64,000 nt of DNA from an uncultured Prevotellaceae bacterium (GTDB lineage: Bacteria; Bacteroidota; Bacteroidia; Bacteroidales; Bacteroidaceae). The stretch's first letter is position 1. Each line of letters begins with the position of its first letter. The notes below the pieces were generated by a model. That model was not told the origin of the DNA, did no database searches, and was given only the letters and a program-made list of their open reading frames with translations. A program made the position numbers and the translations under genes. The stretch covers positions 62,001 through 126,000 of the forward strand of contig ONCQ01000004.1 of NCBI GenBank assembly GCA_900316355.1. The letters are read 5' to 3'. This document shows, piece after piece, positions 40,160 through 50,033 of the stretch.

Positions 40160-41974
40160 TTATTTCGGAATATCATTGACTTTCTCACGGTTCCAGACAG
40201 GATTCTGGGGAATGAGATAGTGGTTGGCACTGCGTTCACGATAGTAGATGGGGCAGTACAGGCCATAGCGGTTTTGGATGCGGCTGATAAGGTTAGTGTA
40301 CAATTGGCTGTAGTAACCTTTCGCCATGAATGTCTCTATCATCTCCTTGACGCCCGCTGCACCATCCTTATATTGCGGCTCACGTGGATCTTCGTTGGTG
40401 CCGCCGCCGATGCGTTCGGCGTAGCGTACAAGGTCAAACCAGCGTTTACCTTCGCCCAACAGTTCGATGAGGCGCTCTTTCATTACCAGCTTGATGCAGG
40501 CATCCTTGCTGTTGTCGGCGGTGGCGGAGGACAGGCCTGTCATTTGGTCCAGCATAGAGCGCTTCTGAATGGCATCCACGATGCTGCGGCACTTGGCATA
40601 GTCGCCCGTGATGGCGTAGGCTTCAGCCATCATCAGCATCACATCGGTCATGCGGTAGAAAATCCAATTGGTATAGCTATTAGAGCTAATAGGGATGACA
40701 TCTGTGCAGAGGTTGGTGGATGACCTGTCAAAGCTCGCCTGTAACCATTTCGCGCAGTAGTAAAGCTGTCCGTTGGTTTTGATCTCACGGGTGGCGGTGA
40801 AGTAGTACTTTTCATCCGCGCAGCTATACCATACGCGGCAGTCCTTGTCCACGCGATCGGCCCCCACGGCGTTCTTTACGGCATCGTAGCTTGCTGCCAG
40901 TTGGAATTTGAAGTCACTGGAGTAGCCCCATAAGGTGCGCGTAAAATTGCTGGTGCGTTGGTCCGCTGCGGAGTACTGCAGCTCAAACATGCTTTCCTCG
41001 CTGTTACCCGTGTAGAAAATGGCGTTATAGCTGTTGACAGTGATGTCGCTGCTGTTGCCATTGTACAGGTTCTGCATATCCTCATTCTTGATGAGCATCG
41101 CATTGGTCAGGCCGCTGCCGAAGTCATCCTTCTTGTTGACATTGCGGTCAAAGGAGCTATTGTTAATCTGTTCGTTCTGCTTGGCCAGGGCATCCAAGGA
41201 TTTCTGACCGTATTCAATTACCTTCTGGGCATCAGCCTGAATGTCAGACTCTGGGTAGCCACGACCCTCGCGCAGGGCGCTGCGCCACAGGTGCATGTCG
41301 GCCAAGAGGGCGTAGATGGCAGTGTTGGTAATCAGGCCCTTGGTGTCGCGTTCGCTGGGGAAGCGGCTCTTGGCCTGACCCGCCACGGGGGTGACATCGT
41401 TGATGAGCCAGTCCAAAACCTCCATCTGAGGCGTGAGCGTGAAGTCGTGCACATCCTCGTCGGAGTTGATGACCGTGGTGGTGAAGGGGATGTCCTTGAA
41501 GGCGCGAATCAGGTAGAAATAGTTCAGGGCGCGGAGGCCTGTCATCTCTGCCTTCATTTGTTGCCATTCTGTGGGGGTGAATTGCGGGTCTTTCTCCAGC
41601 ACTTCCTCGCCATGAGACAGCACCTTGTTGCAGTAATTGATGGTTGTATAGACGCCACCCCAGTCAAATTCAGACATGGTGGAGTCGGGGTTGCCCAACA
41701 TGATTTCCTTATAGTTACTACTGTTGGGGTTGTGTGAGTTCCAATGGTAGGCATCAGAACGAATGTCACCCCATACATTCAGGTTGAGGAGGGTGTTGGA
41801 CATCTGCATATAGGCTCCGTAGCGGACGCCTTCCAGGTCGTTCTTGTCTTCCCAGAAATTCTCTTCCACCACGCGGTCTTGCGGATAGATGGTCAGGAAG
41901 TCGTTGCAGGACAGCATACTGAGACTGGCGAGCCCCAGTACGGCAATGCTTGAATAATATGTGATTCGTTTCAT
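40160..41974 (-). CDS. SusD/RagB-family nutrient-binding lipoprotein
   Basis: A 604-residue surface lipoprotein of standard SusD length. Lipobox LSMLSC near residue 23. SusD N-terminal signatures include DRVVEENFWEDKNDLEGVRYGAY and LRALNYFYLIRAFKDIPF; the C-terminal region has KERLIELLGEGKRWFDLVRYAERIG and YLIPQNPVWNREK. It is the partner of the SusC-like protein whose gene ends 12 bp upstream. Confidence 0.95.
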   Translation of the reverse strand: MKRITYYSSIAVLGLASLSMLSCNDFLTIYPQDRVVEENFWEDKNDLEGVRYGAYMQMSNTLLNLNVWGDIRSDAYHWNSHNPNSSNYKEIMLGNPDSTMSEFDWGGVYTTINYCNKVLSHGEEVLEKDPQFTPTEWQQMKAEMTGLRALNYFYLIRAFKDIPFTTTVINSDEDVHDFTLTPQMEVLDWLINDVTPVAGQAKSRFPSERDTKGLITNTAIYALLADMHLWRSALREGRGYPESDIQADAQKVIEYGQKSLDALAKQNEQINNSSFDRNVNKKDDFGSGLTNAMLIKNEDMQNLYNGNSSDITVNSYNAIFYTGNSEESMFELQYSAADQRTSNFTRTLWGYSSDFKFQLAASYDAVKNAVGADRVDKDCRVWYSCADEKYYFTATREIKTNGQLYYCAKWLQASFDRSSTNLCTDVIPISSNSYTNWIFYRMTDVMLMMAEAYAITGDYAKCRSIVDAIQKRSMLDQMTGLSSATADNSKDACIKLVMKERLIELLGEGKRWFDLVRYAERIGGGTNEDPREPQYKDGAAGVKEMIETFMAKGYYSQLYTNLISRIQNRYGLYCPIYYRERSANHYLIPQNPVWNREKVNDIPK

Positions 41975-41986
41975 ATCGCTGTACTT

Positions 41987-44900
41987 TTAGAATCCCAAGT
42001 TGATACTGGCCGTGAAATAGCGTGCACGGGGCGTTCTGTTGCTGTCGATGGAGATCTTCGACCATCCGTTCGGGGCCACCTCGGGGTCGGTACCGGAGTA
42101 CTTGCTCCAAACCCACAGGTTGTTGGCAGAAGCGAAGAGCTTCAAGGAACGGATGCCCCATTTCTTCAGGATCTTCGGGTCGAAGTCATAGCTAATCTGG
42201 ATGTACTGCAGGCGCAGGTAGTCACCGTTCTCCACGTAGCGGTCGGTGGGCAAGGCATTGTAGCTGGCGTACTCGGCCGTGTTCAGTGCGCGTGGAATCT
42301 CGGTGATATCGCCGTTCTTGCGCCAGCGCCATGTGGTGGCATAGCTCTGGTTGTCGTTGGCGCGCATGGCCTCTGCGTTGTGGCGTGCCCAGTTGACAAT
42401 CTGGTAGCCCATGCGGTAGTTGAAGCCGGTGTTCAGTGACAGACGGTCCCATTTCAGTGTGAAGCCGAAACCACCGTTGCAGGAGGGGTTGGAGTTGCCG
42501 AGATAGACGATATCCAGACGGTCAATCTGTCCGTCGTGGTTGATATCCTCGTAGATGACATCGCCGCCCTGGAAATCCTTGCGGGAACCGCGGTTGTAGC
42601 AATAGTACATCTTCAGGGGATCGCCATTCTGGTCGGTGAGCATGTTGCCATTCTCGTCGAAGGCGACAGGGCAGGTGGCATTCTCGCCGCGGCGTGCGGC
42701 AGCGGAGGCCGTGTTGATGGCGTAGTCCTTTACCCAGCTGCCGTCGGACGTCTGCTTGTAGTGCCAGCCATCGCCCATGGACTGTGCTTCAGCCAGTGAC
42801 TTGCTGTCGCGGTAGCCGCCGTTACCGTCGGGCACGCTCTCGGCGTAGCCGTACCTATACCATGAGCTCTGGGTGTAGCCGCTGTGCTCATAGTCATAGC
42901 GATAGACGCCCTTGTACTTCAGACCATAGATGGAACCGAAGGCATTATGCTCCTGAATGAAGCGAAGGGCATCATAGTCCAGGTTGGTTGGTTCGGTGGT
43001 CTCGCTGGGGTTCAAGCCTTCCAGAATCAGGGGATCCATCTCCTCAATCTCGTTGATGTTCTGTGCGATGTTGCCGCGCAGCTTCATGGAGAACTTACCC
43101 ACCTTGGCGAACCAGCCAGTGGAGAAGTTCAACTCCCAACCCTTGTTACGCATGACACCTGCGTTGACCTTAGCCAGCGAGGAAAAACCGTTGGCTGAGG
43201 CAATGCGCTGATTTTTCATAATCAGGTCAGAGACCTTGTTGTCATAGAGCTCGAACTCCAAATTGATGAGGTCGTCGAAGAGGCCTACATTGAAGCCGAG
43301 GTTCAGCTTGCGAGTCTTCTCCCAACGGATGGAACTCAGCGACAAGTTCTCAGGGATGATGATGGAGTGGCCGTTGTAGTAGGTACCTGCCTGCCTGTAT
43401 CTGTTATACTGGTTGAGTTCGCCACCGCCGGTGTTACCCGTGATACCCCATGTGGGACGTACGGAGAGCATGGAGAGCCATTTCCTGGACCATTTCATCC
43501 AGGGCTCGTCGATGATGTTCCAGCGGAGACCCACGAAGGGGAAGGTGCCGAACTTGTGGCCTTGGCCGAAGGTCGTGTTGCCGTCCCAACGGACGCTGAC
43601 ATCGAGGTTGTACTTACTCTTATAGGAAGCATGTGCGCGCACGAAGAAGCTGGTCTCGCGCCATTCGCCATTACTGGCACCTGCACCCTGCAGCAGCGCT
43701 ACAATCGTGGGGTCGGTGACGCCGTTAGGCACGTTCCACAAATCGGTATTCTGTCTGCTGGATGAACCGCTCTTCAACTCCCAGCTGACCAAGGCGCTGG
43801 CGCTCCAGTCCTCATTCTTGAAATGGGGATAGAAGGACAGGTTATGGCGGGTGGTGAATTCTAAGCTTTTGTACTCTTCATTGCCCACTGTGTTGCGGTT
43901 GTTGTTAATTTTGCCCTTACCATGCTGATATGGGGTGTCGCCACCATACTGCCAGTCCATGGTGATCAGGTCAGCGGGGAGGTACTTGTCGTTGGACGTG
44001 TTGTAGATATTCAGCTGCACATCGCCCAGATAATTCAGCTGTGTGTGATCATTGTCCTTGCCCAACAGCTTGTACTCGATGGCAAACTGCGGGGTGAGGT
44101 TGTACTGCCTCTCCTTGTTCCAGCCGCCGTAGGCGTATGCCACGGGGTTGCCGTTGACGAACATATCGTAGAGGTTGTAGCTGGTGTAGTTGTAACCATA
44201 CTGTGCATCGTTGGCCGTCGTCAGCCTCACGGGGCTGAGGGGCAGCATATTGAAGTAGTTGCCCGTGGGGACGTAGGTGAGTTGGCCATCTACCATCTTG
44301 GCGGACATCTCATCGATGCTCATATTCGGCATGGCCTTGTAGGCTTTGGCCAAAATGTCGCTTCGATTATTTTCATTATTAGTGAAATTCTTGTGGTTGG
44401 TGGTGAAGGTCAGGCTGATGTTGGAGGTGAACTTGATGCGGTCACTGACTGTGTAGTCCAAGGCGGTCTGTGTGGTGAAGCGGTCGAACTTTTGGCCGAT
44501 GATAGAGCCCTTGGATTTATCATAACCTGCCGACACACGGAACTGTGCCTTCTCACCACCACCCGAGAGGGTGACATACCACTTGTGCTCCTGACCGAAC
44601 TGGCGGACAGCATCAATCCAGTCGGTGTTGTTGCTGTAGTGTGGATAGATGTTCGGGCGGGTCTGGTCGTAGGACAGCTCCGGCATATTTGTCTGTATAT
44701 GCTGCGGGTTGTAGTAGGACTCCTTCAGCATCATGGTGTAGCCGTCACCGTCGAGCATCTTGTAGCCATCGGGCTGCCAGGTGCCGTTGAACTTATAGGA
44801 GAAGGTGACGTTGGTCTTACCACGATGACCGCGGCGCAGCTTGATCTCGATGACACCGTTGGCACCGCGTGAACCCCACTTCGCCGTGGAGGCATCCTTC

Positions 44901-45607
44901 AGCACCTCGATGCTCTGGATATCCTCGGGGTTGACATTGAGGAGGGTGGAGAACTGCTCCTCGTTGTCGAGGTCGCCGAAGTCGATGTCCTTGGTGGCAT
45001 CTTCAGGAAGCTCGAAGATGTGGTCGTTGACGACAATCAGCGGCTGGGCGTTACCGTTGATGGTGGTGGTACCGCGCAGACGCATCGTCGTACCGGAACC
45101 GAGGTTACCGGAGTTCTGGACGATATCGAGACCGGCAATCTGACCTTGCAAGGCCTGATCGACAGACTCGAAGGCCATACCTTCCATTTCATCCATGCTG
45201 AAGGTCTGGGAGGCTCCCGCCAACTCGCGGACGGGGATGCTGAGGCCGCCGGACTGTTGGGTCTTCTTGGCCGTGACTTTCACCTCGGTCATCGTCTTCG
45301 TGTTGTCGGCCAGCTTAATCTTGAAGACGTTGCGCGTGCCAATCTTCTGTGCCCAAGGCTTCAGGCCCATGAAAGTGATGGACAGCGTATTGTTGGGGTC
45401 CTTGATGGCGAGGGTGAAGTTACCGTTCATATCAGTGACGGTGGCACTGACGATACGGTTGTTCTTATCGCGCTCGACCACATTGGCACCTGGCACGACA
45501 TCGAAGTCATCCGATACGGTACCGGAAATACGACGCTGTTGCGCACTGGCCGTAGCGGCCGTGAAGCACATCGTGCAAAGCAGAATCAGTTTGAGGATCT
45601 TATTCAT
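41987..45607 (-). CDS. SusC/RagA-family TonB-dependent outer-membrane transporter
   Basis: A 1206-residue outer-membrane receptor. Signal peptide ending ATASAQ, a CarboxypepD-like domain (ISGTVSDDFDVVPGANVV), then the plug with GTTMRLRGTTTINGNAQPL and IQSIEVLKDASTAKWGSRGA, and the barrel ending ARYFTASINLGF with a terminal Phe as expected for outer-membrane insertion. The first 8 bp overlap the end of the FAS1 gene upstream, indicating translational coupling. Confidence 0.95.
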   Translation of the reverse strand: MNKILKLILLCTMCFTAATASAQQRRISGTVSDDFDVVPGANVVERDKNNRIVSATVTDMNGNFTLAIKDPNNTLSITFMGLKPWAQKIGTRNVFKIKLADNTKTMTEVKVTAKKTQQSGGLSIPVRELAGASQTFSMDEMEGMAFESVDQALQGQIAGLDIVQNSGNLGSGTTMRLRGTTTINGNAQPLIVVNDHIFELPEDATKDIDFGDLDNEEQFSTLLNVNPEDIQSIEVLKDASTAKWGSRGANGVIEIKLRRGHRGKTNVTFSYKFNGTWQPDGYKMLDGDGYTMMLKESYYNPQHIQTNMPELSYDQTRPNIYPHYSNNTDWIDAVRQFGQEHKWYVTLSGGGEKAQFRVSAGYDKSKGSIIGQKFDRFTTQTALDYTVSDRIKFTSNISLTFTTNHKNFTNNENNRSDILAKAYKAMPNMSIDEMSAKMVDGQLTYVPTGNYFNMLPLSPVRLTTANDAQYGYNYTSYNLYDMFVNGNPVAYAYGGWNKERQYNLTPQFAIEYKLLGKDNDHTQLNYLGDVQLNIYNTSNDKYLPADLITMDWQYGGDTPYQHGKGKINNNRNTVGNEEYKSLEFTTRHNLSFYPHFKNEDWSASALVSWELKSGSSSRQNTDLWNVPNGVTDPTIVALLQGAGASNGEWRETSFFVRAHASYKSKYNLDVSVRWDGNTTFGQGHKFGTFPFVGLRWNIIDEPWMKWSRKWLSMLSVRPTWGITGNTGGGELNQYNRYRQAGTYYNGHSIIIPENLSLSSIRWEKTRKLNLGFNVGLFDDLINLEFELYDNKVSDLIMKNQRIASANGFSSLAKVNAGVMRNKGWELNFSTGWFAKVGKFSMKLRGNIAQNINEIEEMDPLILEGLNPSETTEPTNLDYDALRFIQEHNAFGSIYGLKYKGVYRYDYEHSGYTQSSWYRYGYAESVPDGNGGYRDSKSLAEAQSMGDGWHYKQTSDGSWVKDYAINTASAAARRGENATCPVAFDENGNMLTDQNGDPLKMYYCYNRGSRKDFQGGDVIYEDINHDGQIDRLDIVYLGNSNPSCNGGFGFTLKWDRLSLNTGFNYRMGYQIVNWARHNAEAMRANDNQSYATTWRWRKNGDITEIPRALNTAEYASYNALPTDRYVENGDYLRLQYIQISYDFDPKILKKWGIRSLKLFASANNLWVWSKYSGTDPEVAPNGWSKISIDSNRTPRARYFTASINLGF

Positions 45608-48600
45608 GGCGCTTCATTTTTTTGATGCTGGTGGGGGAAGGGATGGAGAATCTCTTGAGGTAGTTCTTACAAGCTTTGACGTTGGCCCAATCGCCGTCGA
45701 AGCGGCCACTCGTAAGAGGCTTGTGGTTGATGACACCGTCAATCTGGTGGACGACGGCAGAGCTGGAACTCTGGAGGACGATGTAGTTCATCTCCAGCTT
45801 GCCGGTAGGTGTGGTCTTCTCACCGGACATCGTACCGTTCTTATCGTAGATACAGGTCATGTCACGGGTCATGATGTTGCGCAGGTCACCCGTGGTGGTG
45901 TGCGTGCCACATGAGCACGTGGTGTGATCCTCTGTGGGACCGCCTGCATTGTCGTGAATAATCAGCTTGGAACCGTCACCTGACTTCGTGCGGCCCATGT
46001 AAGCCTTGATGAAGACGCCGTTGACCTGGTCGTAGCTGGAGGTGGTGAACTCCTTCGCATCACGCGCTGTCTTGTCCTCGAAGAAGCTGTTGTCGAGGAA
46101 GTGGCTGCGGATGAAGTTGTTGAGGTAGGTAATCATCGTGGTAACCTTGAGGCTGTCGGAACTTTCCGCCTCCGGTTCGCCTGTTCCGGAATCTATCTGG
46201 TGAATCCACATCACCTTGCCGTTGGGATATCTCTTGGGCTCGGGCTCTGCTGTGGGGTCCAGAGGATCGACATCTTCCCATTGGATACCTGCATTATAGG
46301 CATCACGGATGTCTTGCCAAGTGGGCAGGCCGTTGGCTTCAGCCTGTGTGATGGCATCGTTGGATGGCACCAGCACGGTGAAGTTATAGTTGCTGAGGAA
46401 CTTCACGTTACGATCTACAGCACCACCCTGATCCCAGATGGCCAGGTTCTCGGGCTTCAAGCCGCAGTCCTTGGTGATGTCGCTGTTACCGTCCATATCC
46501 GTGAGTTCGAAGAACTTCTCGCACTCTGCGGCATATTCATTGGACATGATATAGTAGATACTTCTGCTGGCGGGGATGATGGGGGAGTCATCGATGGTGA
46601 AGGTGTGACCGTTCAACTTCTCCAAAGCATTCTTCTCCTCGATATTGATTTCCAAGGTGCCGAGAGCCTCGGGGGTGGCGGCATAGCCGTCGCGCTCGTT
46701 CTCCAGCTGGAAGCCGCCTTGCACCTTGGTGACGGCATACTTGCCGGTGGACGGATTGAAGACCTTGGTCACCTTGATGCCGACGCCGTTCTTGGCGAGG
46801 TAGTACTCGTCCTCGTTGTCAATGGGGTTGTCGCCCGTGTGCACGATGGTGTGGCTCTCCAGGATATCACGCAGACGGTTCAGGAGCTCCACTTCCGTCA
46901 GCTGGTCGAGGTTGAAGGGAACTTCGGCGATGGTGCCGTTCAAACGGTCGTAGGAATACAGAATCTTACCGACCTTGAGGGGCGGGTTACCGCGGCCGTT
47001 GTCTGTCATCTCAATACGGATGACGCGCGGGTGCTGGCTGGTGAAGCTGATGGGGTCGTAGTAGCGCTTCAGGGCCTCGTCACTGGGCAGGAAGAAGGAG
47101 AAGCGGGAGCGCATGGCCATCAAGTAGGCATAGTAGTTCATGTGCATCTTGTCCGCATTCGGGTCGCTACCGTTGTTGATGGCCCACTGCATAATCTTGT
47201 TGGTTCTGCGGATGTTGGCGGGACCGGCAACAGATTCGTAGCGGGCGGGGCCGTACACCTTATTCATTAGGTAGATGACACCGTTGCAGGCCAGCAGGCT
47301 GGACTCAATCTCGTCGCGGTCAGCCTCTTCGAACATCTCAATCTGTGAGTCGTGGTCGCGGAGCGTCAGCATCTTGCTGGGCACGGATTGCACGAAGGAG
47401 TTGAACATGATGACGTTCAGCAGGGATGCCAAGGTGTTCAACGGGATGCAGTCGATGTTCCTATAGAGGGTCTCCAAATCGTCGAGCTCGAAGGTCTTGG
47501 CTGTCTGGTCGGGGGAGTATTCCTCGACGAGCTGCGAGCCGCTACCGCCGATGGAGAAATATTTCACCAGCGCCTCGTCGTTGGGCACGAACATGGCGGC
47601 CATGTCCTTGCGCTCGTTGCCGGAGGACATCGTGAACTCGCTCCAGGCGGGATCCAGATACAGGACTGCGCCGTCGGGCAGCGTCCTGTTATTGGGACCC
47701 TTGTTCAGGGTCGCCTTGCTGGCATTGGTGAGGGAGAAATAGCGCTTCGTGTAGATCGTTCCCGAGAAATCAGGATGCAGGTTCTTGTAGGCCTCCGTGA
47801 TGGCGGTGTTGGGGAACGGCGCGGAGAAGCGGTCGATCATGTGGCTGAAGATGTTCGTCTTGCCGTTGGTGCGGAGCACCTCTGCCATGCTGCCCAGGGG
47901 CACGGGCACCTTGTCGGTGATGTTGACATAGCCGTTTTCTGCGACGCGGTCTTTCTCGATGATGCGGGCGTCGTAGATATGTACGTCGTCGGCTACGCGG
48001 GACTCACCCATGATGGTCTCGAAGTCGTCGTCGGTGATGCTGATGTCGCCGCGACCCATGTGCTCACGCGTGAAGTGAATCATCATGTTCTTGCTGTCGT
48101 CCGCTACGAGGTAGATGCCTTTGTTGTCCTTGCGGAACTCCTCCCAGAAGTCGTAGCCGTTGGCGATGTCTTCTTCGTTGTAGGTGACGGGCACCTGGTC
48201 GGCGGGGAGATAGGTGATGGAGTCCAAGACGCTGACCGTGGTGTAGCGACGCATATACTGTCCAGGCTCCGGGGCGTTGCTTCCTGAGGCTTCCGAGGCG
48301 GAGAGGTTCTCCATCGTGATGGCGTTCTCGAGCAAACTCGTGTGAACCAGCAGGTTCTTCTGAGCCGGTGAGAGGTTGGCATAGCTGGTGGCCGTGTGCC
48401 AGGGGTTGGTGGCGGGGAGCGTGGCGTTCCTCTTGTAGAACTGTTCCCATGCGGCGTCGTTGGCCGCGAAGACGGTGTTGGAGCCTGTCTTGCCGAGGAC
48501 TTCCTTCAGGTTACGGGCACCCTCGGTGTTGATAGCGGGGTCGTCCAGCAACTTCAGGTAGTTACTGAAGCCTTCATTTTCCAAGATAGAGTAGATGTTC

Positions 48601-48731
48601 TCGGACAGCCATTCCGGCTTCTCGTCGTCGAGGGTGTACTCATCTTTACAAGCCCAAGTCGTTCCGCAAAGAGCCATTATGCACAGCGTGCGTAACGCAT
48701 GTGTGCCGAACGAGCTAAAACGGTTTTTCAT
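45600..48731 (-). CDS. Large multi-FAS1 lipoprotein, first gene of the SusCD-FAS1 operon
   Basis: A 1043-residue lipoprotein. The start at 48731 gives a signal with lipobox TTWAC (Cys 28); the longer open frame upstream would run through the promoter region. At least four FAS1-type H1 motifs can be seen: NTVFAANDAAWEQFY (about 85), AAMFVPNDEALVKYF (about 378), FSFFLPSDEALKRYY (about 543) and FTVLVPSNDAITQAE (about 782). Tandem FAS1 arrays are typical of adhesion or matrix-binding proteins. It begins the seven-gene operon and overlaps the susC-like gene by 8 bp. Confidence 0.87.
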   Translation of the reverse strand: MKNRFSSFGTHALRTLCIMALCGTTWACKDEYTLDDEKPEWLSENIYSILENEGFSNYLKLLDDPAINTEGARNLKEVLGKTGSNTVFAANDAAWEQFYKRNATLPATNPWHTATSYANLSPAQKNLLVHTSLLENAITMENLSASEASGSNAPEPGQYMRRYTTVSVLDSITYLPADQVPVTYNEEDIANGYDFWEEFRKDNKGIYLVADDSKNMMIHFTREHMGRGDISITDDDFETIMGESRVADDVHIYDARIIEKDRVAENGYVNITDKVPVPLGSMAEVLRTNGKTNIFSHMIDRFSAPFPNTAITEAYKNLHPDFSGTIYTKRYFSLTNASKATLNKGPNNRTLPDGAVLYLDPAWSEFTMSSGNERKDMAAMFVPNDEALVKYFSIGGSGSQLVEEYSPDQTAKTFELDDLETLYRNIDCIPLNTLASLLNVIMFNSFVQSVPSKMLTLRDHDSQIEMFEEADRDEIESSLLACNGVIYLMNKVYGPARYESVAGPANIRRTNKIMQWAINNGSDPNADKMHMNYYAYLMAMRSRFSFFLPSDEALKRYYDPISFTSQHPRVIRIEMTDNGRGNPPLKVGKILYSYDRLNGTIAEVPFNLDQLTEVELLNRLRDILESHTIVHTGDNPIDNEDEYYLAKNGVGIKVTKVFNPSTGKYAVTKVQGGFQLENERDGYAATPEALGTLEINIEEKNALEKLNGHTFTIDDSPIIPASRSIYYIMSNEYAAECEKFFELTDMDGNSDITKDCGLKPENLAIWDQGGAVDRNVKFLSNYNFTVLVPSNDAITQAEANGLPTWQDIRDAYNAGIQWEDVDPLDPTAEPEPKRYPNGKVMWIHQIDSGTGEPEAESSDSLKVTTMITYLNNFIRSHFLDNSFFEDKTARDAKEFTTSSYDQVNGVFIKAYMGRTKSGDGSKLIIHDNAGGPTEDHTTCSCGTHTTTGDLRNIMTRDMTCIYDKNGTMSGEKTTPTGKLEMNYIVLQSSSSAVVHQIDGVINHKPLTSGRFDGDWANVKACKNYLKRFSIPSPTSIKKMKRHE

Positions 48732-48837
48732 ACACTTGAAATTGATTTTTATTAGTTGATTGATTTTATTCAAGTTAGTTAGTGCGCAGCTAGCCTTTTT
48801 ATGGGCACACTGCGGTAGTAAATGCACTACAAGCGCT

Positions 48838-48871
48838 CAAAATTAAGGCTTTTTTGAAATACGAGCTTCAA
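48838..48871 (-). promoter_or_regulatory. Putative promoter of the SusCD-FAS1 operon
   Basis: On the minus strand a TTGA (48868-48871) is followed after 22 bp by TAATTTTG (48838-48845), close to the Bacteroidetes TTTG-N19/21-TAnnTTTG pattern. It leaves a leader of about 100 nt before the start at 48731. No sigma/anti-sigma pair or hybrid two-component gene is next to the operon to suggest a specific regulator. Confidence 0.55.
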
Positions 48872-48956
48872 TAATCCTTGGGAAAATGGGAATATTAACG
48901 TTTTTTAATAAATAAAGTGTGTAAGAGTGTATATGAACCTACAGGTGCATCAACAG

Positions 48957-48995
48957 CTACGGACTGTACGGTATCGGGGGCCGTACAGTCCGTAG
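48957..48995 (-). terminator. Long GC hairpin after the GH43-like gene
   Basis: Perfect 15-bp stem: ctacggactgtacgg (48957-48971) pairs with ccgtacagtccgtag (48981-48995) around a 9-nt loop. It lies 23 bp past the stop of the minus-strand GH43-like gene and ahead of the SusCD-FAS1 promoter. There is no U-run, so release may need Rho, or it may stabilise the 3' end. Confidence 0.65.
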
Positions 48996-49018
48996 CAGGG
49001 ACGTTTTGTCGGGGTGGG

Positions 49019-49999
49019 TTAGCGGTTGGGGAAGGCCTTCAGCAGGCGCTTCAGTTCCTTGGCGGTGATGGCGATGACGGTGCCGTGGCGGGGCGTGAAG
49101 GCGCCCTCGGTCTTGGTGTCCTGCACCTGATGGAAGGTGCGGAGACCGTCGGTGCTCTTGCAGAACTGATAGTGGCCGCTGGTGTAGCAGTCGTACATCA
49201 GCACCCAGTTGCCATCGTGGAGGCGGAAGACGCCGGAGCCCTCCACCGCCTTGTTGGTGTCCTGGCACCAGCCGGGTTGGAGCTCCCAGGTGTTGCCGTC
49301 GTAGAAGTTCTTGGCGATAAACTGTTTGATGCCCTTCTGGCGGCTGCCTTCGGTCTTGAAGAAGATATGTAGCAGGCCTTCATCGTCCTGCACGATGTCG
49401 GTGTCGATGCTGGCATTCTTCATGTCGAAGAGCAGCTGGGGGGTACCCTCCAAGTCGCTGAAGTCCTTGTTGGCGTAGGCCCAATAGACGCGGTCATAGG
49501 GGCAGGAGCCGTCGTCGGTGAGGATGGAGAAATAGACGATGTACTTGCCCGTCTGCTTGTCGTAGATGGTCTGAGGAGCCCACACGCGGGTGACATGCTC
49601 GAACATCGTGCCCTTGAAGCGGTCGGGGAAGTGCACGGTATGGTGCTGCCAGTGGACCAGATCCTTGGAGCGCATCAGCACCATGCCGCGGTTGCTGCTC
49701 CAGCCGAGGCTGCTCTTCATGTCGGTGACGACCATGTAGAACCAGCCGCCCTTGCCGCGCAGGATATGGGGGTCGCGGACACAGCCGGTGCGGGCGATGT
49801 CCTTGGAGGCGATGATGGGTTGCCCGTTGTTCAGGGGCGTATAGTTCCAGCCGTCCTCGGAGATGGCGTAGCAGATCTGCTCGTTCTCGGGGGCGTTGCC
49901 GGTGAAGTAGGTGAAGAGATAGGCGGTTGTCTTGGGCTTGGCGGCAGCACCGCAGACTGCCAGCAGGAGCACAAAGGCCAGAAGTTGTTTGCGTTTCAT
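49019..49999 (-). CDS. GH43-like secreted beta-propeller glycosidase
   Basis: A 326-residue exported protein; the start at 49999 gives a signal peptide ending GAAAK. It has the five-bladed propeller pattern of GH43/GH32-like enzymes: CVRDPHILRGKGGWFYMVVTD (catalytic-type Asp in RDPH), RVWAPQTIYDKQTGKYIVYFS, an Asp in IDTDIVQDDEG, and the acid-like Glu in KAVEGSGVFRL. Likely acts on arabinose- or xylose-type linkages, but specificity cannot be assigned. It follows miaA by 34 bp and probably shares its transcript despite the unrelated function. Confidence 0.75.
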   Translation of the reverse strand: MKRKQLLAFVLLLAVCGAAAKPKTTAYLFTYFTGNAPENEQICYAISEDGWNYTPLNNGQPIIASKDIARTGCVRDPHILRGKGGWFYMVVTDMKSSLGWSSNRGMVLMRSKDLVHWQHHTVHFPDRFKGTMFEHVTRVWAPQTIYDKQTGKYIVYFSILTDDGSCPYDRVYWAYANKDFSDLEGTPQLLFDMKNASIDTDIVQDDEGLLHIFFKTEGSRQKGIKQFIAKNFYDGNTWELQPGWCQDTNKAVEGSGVFRLHDGNWVLMYDCYTSGHYQFCKSTDGLRTFHQVQDTKTEGAFTPRHGTVIAITAKELKRLLKAFPNR

Positions 50000-50033
50000 A
50001 AAAGATATAGTTAGAGTTGTTGGGTAAATGTCT

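Noticed and set aside
48732-48827. Longer N terminus for the first FAS1 lipoprotein
   Set aside because: It would place 32 residues before a clean lipoprotein signal peptide and run into the leader next to the promoter.
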